Of a stretch of DNA of 64,000 nucleotides, positions 59,940 to 64,000 are shown piece after piece. Position numbers and translations under genes: made by a program. The DNA lies in NCBI RefSeq assembly GCF_017355405.1, contig NZ_CP061177.1, positions 1,471,001 through 1,535,000 on the forward strand, given 5' to 3'. This DNA comes from Roseomonas haemaphysalidis (GTDB lineage Bacteria; Pseudomonadota; Alphaproteobacteria; Acetobacterales; Acetobacteraceae). Numbering within the stretch: the first letter of the stretch is position 1; every line of letters starts with the position of its first letter. Below the pieces are notes generated by a model, which had not been told where the DNA came from, ran no database searches, and saw only the letters and a program-made list of their open reading frames with translations.

Positions 59940-60272
59940 ATGCACGGTCTTTCGCCACAGATGCGCGCCTGCGTGGACGCCTGCCTGAACTGCTACGTGT
60001 CCTGCCTGTCGGGCTTTTCCGGCCATTGCCTGGTGGTGGGCGGCCCGCACGTGGAGGCCGGGCATGCCCGGCTGATGCTGGCCTGCGCCGAGATCTGCCG
60101 CACCTCGGCGCATTTCATGCTGCTGGGCACGCCGCACCACAAGCACACCTGCGCCGAATGCGCCGAGATCTGCACGCAATGCGCGCAGGATTGCGAAAGG
60201 CTTGACGGTATGCAGGACTGCGCCGAGGCCTGCCGCCGGTGTGCCGAATCCTGCCGGGCCATGGCGGCCTGA
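59940..60272 (+). CDS. Csp-like four-helix-bundle copper-storage protein
   Basis: A 110-residue protein with 16 cysteines, arranged along helices in the CxxxC pattern of DUF326/Csp proteins: RACVDACLNCYVSCL, ACAEICRTSAHFML, HTCAECAEICTQCAQDCERL and DCAEACRRCAESCRAM. Csp proteins fold as four-helix bundles that hold many Cu(I) ions inside. No signal peptide is seen, so it should be cytosolic, like Csp3. GAGGAG sits seven bases before the ATG at 59940. No copper regulator or exporter lies next to it. Confidence 0.88.
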   Translation: MHGLSPQMRACVDACLNCYVSCLSGFSGHCLVVGGPHVEAGHARLMLACAEICRTSAHFMLLGTPHHKHTCAECAEICTQCAQDCERLDGMQDCAEACRRCAESCRAMAA

Positions 60273-60275
60273 ATA

Positions 60276-60321
60276 CAAGCGGCCCCGTCTCCGGCTTTCC
60301 GGCCAGGGGCCGGGCCGCTTG
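60276..60321 (+). terminator. Long-armed stem-loop after the Csp gene
   Basis: CAAGCGGCCC (60276-60285) pairs perfectly with GGGCCGCTTG (60312-60321). The 26-base loop contains a second small stem CCGG-CTTT-CCGG. It lies three bases past the stop and about 60 bases before aroQ. Confidence 0.45.
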
Positions 60322-60381
60322 CGGTCCCGAATTGCACCGTGCTAGGCGCCCCAGCATACAACCCCGCGGACGCGCCAGCTC

Positions 60382-60828
60382 GTGAACCCCCCCCTGATCC
60401 TCGTGCTCAACGGCCCCAACCTGAACATGCTCGGCACCCGTGAGCCGGCCTTGTACGGGTCGGACACGCTGGACGACATCGAGGCGCTGTGCGCCGAAAC
60501 GGCGGACGCGCTGGACCTGGCGATCGACTTCCGCCAGTCCAACCTGGAAGGCGAGCTGATTTCCTGGGTGCAGGAGGCGCGCAGCGTCGCGGCCGGCATT
60601 GTCATCAACCCGGCCGGCTATTCGCACACCTCGGTCGCGCTGATGGACGCACTGAAAGCGTCCGACCTGCCGGTCGTTGAGGTGCACCTGACCAACATCC
60701 ATCGCCGGGAAGCCTTCCGGCACCATTCCTATGTGTCGCATGCGGCCAATGGCGTGATCTGCGGGCTGGGCCCGCATGGCTACGCGCTGGCATTGCGCGG
60801 CATCGCCGGCATTCTCGCCGAGGCTTGA
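60382..60828 (+). CDS. aroQ: 3-dehydroquinate dehydratase, type II
   Basis: A 148-residue dodecameric-type dehydroquinase. [20 protein letters not shown] then YGSDTL holds Arg20 and the catalytic Tyr25, and [18 protein letters not shown] holds the catalytic His82. [20 protein letters not shown] and the HSYVS segment complete the site. The start is GTG at 60382. It sits just ahead of accB-accC, a common bacterial arrangement, with a 15-base gap. Confidence 0.96.
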   Translation: MNPPLILVLNGPNLNMLGTREPALYGSDTLDDIEALCAETADALDLAIDFRQSNLEGELISWVQEARSVAAGIVINPAGYSHTSVALMDALKASDLPVVEVHLTNIHRREAFRHHSYVSHAANGVICGLGPHGYALALRGIAGILAEA

Positions 60829-60843
60829 GAGAACTGAGGTAAC

Positions 60844-61320
60844 ATGAGCGGCATTTCCTTCGACCCGGACGCCATCCGCGCCCTGGCCCAGATCCTGCGC
60901 GACACCGACCTGAGCGAGATCGAGCTGGCCGACGGCGAAAGCCGCCTGCGCGTGTCCCGCAGCGCGCCGCCGCCGGCGCCGGTGGTGCAGTATGCCGCCG
61001 CCCCCGCGCCCCTGCCGTCCGCGCCCGCCGCCGCGCCGGTGGCCGCCGCGGCGCCCGCCGCGGTCGCGGAGGTGACGGCTTCCACCGCCGGCGCCATCAC
61101 CTCGCCCATGGTCGGCGTCGCCTATCTGGCGCCGGAGCCGGGCGCCGCGCCCTTTATCACGCTGGGCGCCAAGGTCGCGGCCGGTCAGACCGTGCTGCTG
61201 ATCGAGGCGATGAAGACCTTCAACCAGATCAAGGCCCCCAAGGCCGGCACCGTGACCCGCATCCTGGTGGAAAGCGGCGCGCCGGTGGAATACGGCGCCC
61301 CCCTGCTGGTGGTCGAGTAA
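60844..61320 (+). CDS. accB: Acetyl-CoA carboxylase biotin carboxyl carrier protein
   Basis: The 158-residue biotin carrier of acetyl-CoA carboxylase. A short N-terminal domain ([20 protein letters not shown]) is followed by a Pro/Ala-rich linker (residues about 41-75). The biotinyl domain has [16 protein letters not shown] with biotinylated Lys124 and the thumb region [18 protein letters not shown]. The sequence [20 protein letters not shown] is typical. Its Met-Lys-Thr motif has Thr in place of the common Met. It is followed 11 bases later by accC. Confidence 0.96.
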   Translation: MSGISFDPDAIRALAQILRDTDLSEIELADGESRLRVSRSAPPPAPVVQYAAAPAPLPSAPAAAPVAAAAPAAVAEVTASTAGAITSPMVGVAYLAPEPGAAPFITLGAKVAAGQTVLLIEAMKTFNQIKAPKAGTVTRILVESGAPVEYGAPLLVVE

Positions 61321-61331
61321 GGCGCATCCCC

Positions 61332-62675
61332 ATGTTCAAGAAGGTGCTGATCGCCAACCGCGGCGAGATCGCGCTGCGCGTCCACCGCGCCTGCCGCGAG
61401 ATGGGCATCCGCACCGTCGCGGTGCATTCCACCGCCGACGCCACGGCCATGCACGTGCGGCTGGCCGATGAAAGCGTCTGCATCGGCCCGCCGCTGGCGC
61501 GCGACAGCTACCTGAACATGGCGGCCATCCTGTCGGCCGCCTCCATCACCGGCGCCGAGGCCATCCACCCCGGCTACGGCTTTCTGTCGGAGAACGCCTC
61601 CTTCGCGGAGATGGTGGAGGCGCACGGCTTCGCCTTTATCGGCCCCACGGCCGAGCACATCCGCATGATGGGCGACAAGATCGCCGCCAAGCAGGCCATG
61701 GCCTCGCTGAACGTGCCCCTGGTGCCGGGCAGCGACGGCGAGCTGGGCAGCCTGGAGGAAGCGCGCGAGGTGGCGGCGCGGGTGAAGTACCCGGTGCTGA
61801 TCAAGGCCGCCGCCGGCGGCGGCGGGCGCGGCATGAAGGTGGCCCATTCCGAGGACGAGCTGGAGGAAGCCTGGCGCGTGGCGCGCACGGAAGCCAAGGC
61901 CGCCTTCGGCAACGACGCCGTTTACCTGGAAAAGTACCTGGACCGCCCGCGGCACATCGAGCTGCAGGTGATGGCCGACAGCCATGGCAACGTGGTGCAT
62001 TTCGGCGAGCGCGACTGCTCCTTGCAGCGCCGCCACCAGAAGCTGGTGGAGGAGGCGGGCTCCCCCGCCCTGACGCCGGAGGAACGCGCCGAGATCGGCG
62101 CCCAGGTGACGCAGGGCCTGTCGCAGCTCGGCTACCGCAACGCCGGCACGCTGGAATTTCTGTGGCAGGACGGCCAGTTCGCTTTCATCGAGATGAACAC
62201 CCGCCTACAGGTGGAGCATCCGGTGACCGAGATGGTCAGCGGCATCGACCTGGTGAAGGAGCAGATCCGTATCGCCGCCGGTGAGCCGCTGGGCTACACC
62301 CAGGCCGACATCCGCTTCGAGGGCCATGCCATCGAATGCCGCATTACCGCCGAGGACCCGGACAGCTTTCTTCCCTCGCCCGGCCGGGTGAACACCTTCC
62401 ATGCCCCCGGGGGCCTGGGCGTGCGGGTCGATAGCGCGCTGTATTCCGGCTATTCCGTGCCGCCCAACTACGACAGCCTGGTCGCCAAGCTGATCGTGCA
62501 CGGCAAAACGCGGGCCGAGGCCATCGCCCGCATGCGCCGCGCGCTGGAGGAGATGGTGGTGGATGGCATCCGCACCACCATCCCGTTGCACCAGCGCATC
62601 ATGGCGGACCCGGAGTTCCAAAGCGGCGACTACACCATCCACTGGCTGGAACGCTTCGTCGGCCAGCCGCACTGA
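61332..62675 (+). CDS. accC: Biotin carboxylase subunit of acetyl-CoA carboxylase
   Basis: A 447-residue ATP-grasp enzyme. [20 protein letters not shown] is the N-terminal signature, [20 protein letters not shown] the glycine-rich ATP loop, and [20 protein letters not shown] then [14 protein letters not shown] the metal-binding core. [12 protein letters not shown] and the [10 protein letters not shown] segment complete it. The size equals E. coli AccC (449). All ligands look intact. Confidence 0.97.
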   Translation: MFKKVLIANRGEIALRVHRACREMGIRTVAVHSTADATAMHVRLADESVCIGPPLARDSYLNMAAILSAASITGAEAIHPGYGFLSENASFAEMVEAHGFAFIGPTAEHIRMMGDKIAAKQAMASLNVPLVPGSDGELGSLEEAREVAARVKYPVLIKAAAGGGGRGMKVAHSEDELEEAWRVARTEAKAAFGNDAVYLEKYLDRPRHIELQVMADSHGNVVHFGERDCSLQRRHQKLVEEAGSPALTPEERAEIGAQVTQGLSQLGYRNAGTLEFLWQDGQFAFIEMNTRLQVEHPVTEMVSGIDLVKEQIRIAAGEPLGYTQADIRFEGHAIECRITAEDPDSFLPSPGRVNTFHAPGGLGVRVDSALYSGYSVPPNYDSLVAKLIVHGKTRAEAIARMRRALEEMVVDGIRTTIPLHQRIMADPEFQSGDYTIHWLERFVGQPH

Positions 62676-62680
62676 GGGGC

Positions 62681-62699
62681 GGGGGAGGCGGCCTCCCCC
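62681..62699 (+). terminator. Terminator after accC
   Basis: GGGGGAGG-CGG-CCTCCCCC is a perfect 8-bp stem with a 3-base loop, five bases after the accC stop. An outer GGGC/GCCC pairing can extend it. No T-run is present. Confidence 0.6.
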
Positions 62700-62849
62700 G
62701 AAACCCGCCCGGGCCGGCGCGCCGCGGCCCTGCCGCGCCGCCGGCACATCAACTTCATGCTTTCGCCATCGCAATCGGGCATCCCTAGCCCAAGCTTGTC
62801 GTTGAGTGGGAGCATGATCTCCTGCTCGTGACGCAACCGGGATGGCCTG

Positions 62850-64000
62850 ATGAATGGATTGACCGCCGAGGCGCCTGAGGCGGTGCAGCATGGCGAGCCC
62901 GCGGGCCCCGCGATCGCCCATGGCGTCAGCCGCCTGGCGGCGTGGCGCCCCTGGCTGCTGGGCGCTGCCGGGCTGGTCATGGCGGCCATGGCGGTTTTCG
63001 CGCTGGACCGGCTGTCGCAGGAGATCGATTACGCTTCCGTGGTCGCGGCCCTGTCGGCCAAGAGCCTGGGGCTGCTGGCGCTGGCGGTGCTGGCGGCGGC
63101 GGTCAGCTACACCGCCATGATCGGCTACGACCTGTCGGCGCTGCGCCATGTCGGGCCGGAGCCGGCGGTGCCGGCCAGGATCGGCGCGCTGGCGGCGTTT
63201 TGCGGCTTCGCGCTCAGCAACAGCATGGGGGTGGGGGCCTTCACCGGCGGCGCGGTGCGCTGGCGCATCTACGCGGCGGCCGGGGTCAAGCCGGGGCAGA
63301 TCGCCCGCATCCTGGTGTTCGTCACCGCCAGCTTTTCCATCGGCATCTTCTTTGTGGCCGCCATCGGCGTGCTGCTGCAAGCCGGTCAGATGCAGGGCTG
63401 GTTCGGGCTCGACGCCACGCTGCTGCGGGTGCTGGCGGGGCTGACGCTGCTGGCCATGCTGGGGGTGGCGCTGCTGGGGCGCTTCAAGCGCACCGCGCTG
63501 CGGCTGGGGCCGGTGACGCTGCGGGTGCCGGGCGCCAAGCTGGTGCTGGCGCAGGGCGTCATCTCCATCATCGACCTGACGGCTGCGGCGGTGGTGCTGT
63601 GGCTGCTGCTGCCGGACGGCGCGGTGCCGCTGCCGTCCTTTATCGCGCTCTACGTGGTCGCCATCGCCATCGGCGCCGCCAGCCACCTGCCGGGCGGCAT
63701 CGGCGTGTTCGATGCCGTGGTGCTGCTGGCCTTCCAGGGCGGGCCGGTGCCGTTGGACCAGGTGGCCGCCGCCCTGCTGCTGTACCGCGCCATCTATTTC
63801 GTGCTGCCCCTGCTGGTCGCCGTGCTGCTGTTGACCGGGTTCGAGCTGCGGCACCGGGTGCCGGCGGTGGCGGGCGGCGCGCGGGCGCTGCGGGCTTCCA
63901 CCCGGCTGATGCCGCGCTTTCTGGGCGTGCTGGCCTTTGGTGCCGGCGCCGCGCTGCTGCTAGGCGGCATCGCCCCGCCGGTGGAAGGCTTCGAGCCCGG
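62850..64000 (+). CDS. MprF/YbhN-like multi-pass membrane protein, 3' truncated
   Basis: The frame is open from ATG 62850 to the window edge (383 codons, no stop). After a cytosolic start (MNGLTAEAPEAVQHGEPAGP), hydrophobic helices follow: WLLGAAGLVMAAMAVFALDR, LLALAVLAAAVSYTAMIGYD and on. The loop FCGFALSNSMGVGAFTGGAV with RWRIYAAAGVKPGQIARIL is typical of the lysylphosphatidylglycerol synthase/flippase N-terminal domain (UPF0104). SHLPGGIGVFDAVVLLAFQG recurs in this family. If the cut C-terminus holds an aminoacyltransferase domain it would be MprF; this cannot be seen. It starts 174 bases after accC. Confidence 0.85.
   Translation, partial: MNGLTAEAPEAVQHGEPAGPAIAHGVSRLAAWRPWLLGAAGLVMAAMAVFALDRLSQEIDYASVVAALSAKSLGLLALAVLAAAVSYTAMIGYDLSALRHVGPEPAVPARIGALAAFCGFALSNSMGVGAFTGGAVRWRIYAAAGVKPGQIARILVFVTASFSIGIFFVAAIGVLLQAGQMQGWFGLDATLLRVLAGLTLLAMLGVALLGRFKRTALRLGPVTLRVPGAKLVLAQGVISIIDLTAAAVVLWLLLPDGAVPLPSFIALYVVAIAIGAASHLPGGIGVFDAVVLLAFQGGPVPLDQVAAALLLYRAIYFVLPLLVAVLLLTGFELRHRVPAVAGGARALRASTRLMPRFLGVLAFGAGAALLLGGIAPPVEGFEP

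Overview
The window is a 64 kb piece of a very GC-rich bacterial chromosome. Gene content and order point to an alphaproteobacterium, most likely Acetobacteraceae or a Roseomonas-like Rhodospirillales relative. The pointers are a cyoABCD-SURF1-RegB/RegA cluster, aroQ-accB-accC, a PaoABC-type molybdenum hydroxylase, and small basic or acidic alphaproteobacterial proteins. This placement is inference from families and neighbourhoods, because no rRNA gene is present. Almost every position carries a normal housekeeping or accessory gene. I see no prophage, insertion sequence, CRISPR array or plasmid function. Very long open frames antisense to real genes are GC artefacts and are not listed.

Layout. 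1-3.6 kb: the end of a three-gene PaoABC-like aldehyde oxidoreductase operon, cut at the left edge. 3.7-10.9 kb (minus): an alpha-2-macroglobulin-like protein coupled to penicillin-binding protein 1C. 11-16 kb: a GAF-GGDEF-EAL protein, two small unknown proteins and a Na/Pi cotransporter. 16.2-21.3 kb: ribonucleotide reductase nrdA and nrdB, separated by a DMT exporter and a DapA-family enzyme. 21.4-24.4 kb: a DUF2934 protein, a MYG1-family protein and an MHS-type transporter. 24.5-31.4 kb: a respiratory block of cyoA, a possible 30-codon ORF, cyoBCD, SURF1, a RegB-like redox kinase and RegA. 31.4-34.8 kb: small proteins, a phosphoesterase coupled to a DUF1028 protein, a secreted protein, then tRNA-Arg(CCG) at 34.8 kb. 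35-40.9 kb: an amidase, then a tight run of uronate dehydrogenase, aldose epimerase-like, DAO-type oxidoreductase and LprI-domain protein. 41-42.6 kb: divergent fabI and pdxH. 42.7-47.9 kb: a complete Dpp-type peptide ABC transporter operon. 48-53.2 kb: an orphan PEP-CTERM protein, a YbfB-type MFS protein and an OmpR/EnvZ-type two-component system. 53.3-57.7 kb (minus): fpr-aroA-uvrB. 57.8-64 kb: an acetyltransferase, a DUF2239-like small protein, a ThiS-like protein without the terminal Gly-Gly, a SlyB-like lipoprotein, a Csp-type copper-storage protein, aroQ-accB-accC, and the start of an MprF/YbhN-like membrane protein cut at the right edge.

How the genes may work together. The cyo operon makes a cytochrome bo-type ubiquinol oxidase and SURF1 is an oxidase assembly factor. 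The RegB-like kinase next door keeps both the quinone-sensing heptad and the redox cysteine, so the block looks like a terminal oxidase with its own redox sensor. The A2M/PBP1C pair is a known envelope-defence pairing. Udh, the epimerase and the oxidoreductase look like a small sugar-acid catabolic unit. The best leads are the extra small ORF between cyoA and cyoB, the ThiS-like protein without its sulfur-carrying tail, the split ribonucleotide reductase without a visible ATP-cone, and a G-tract region upstream of the two-component operon. I found no convincing entirely new multi-gene system.
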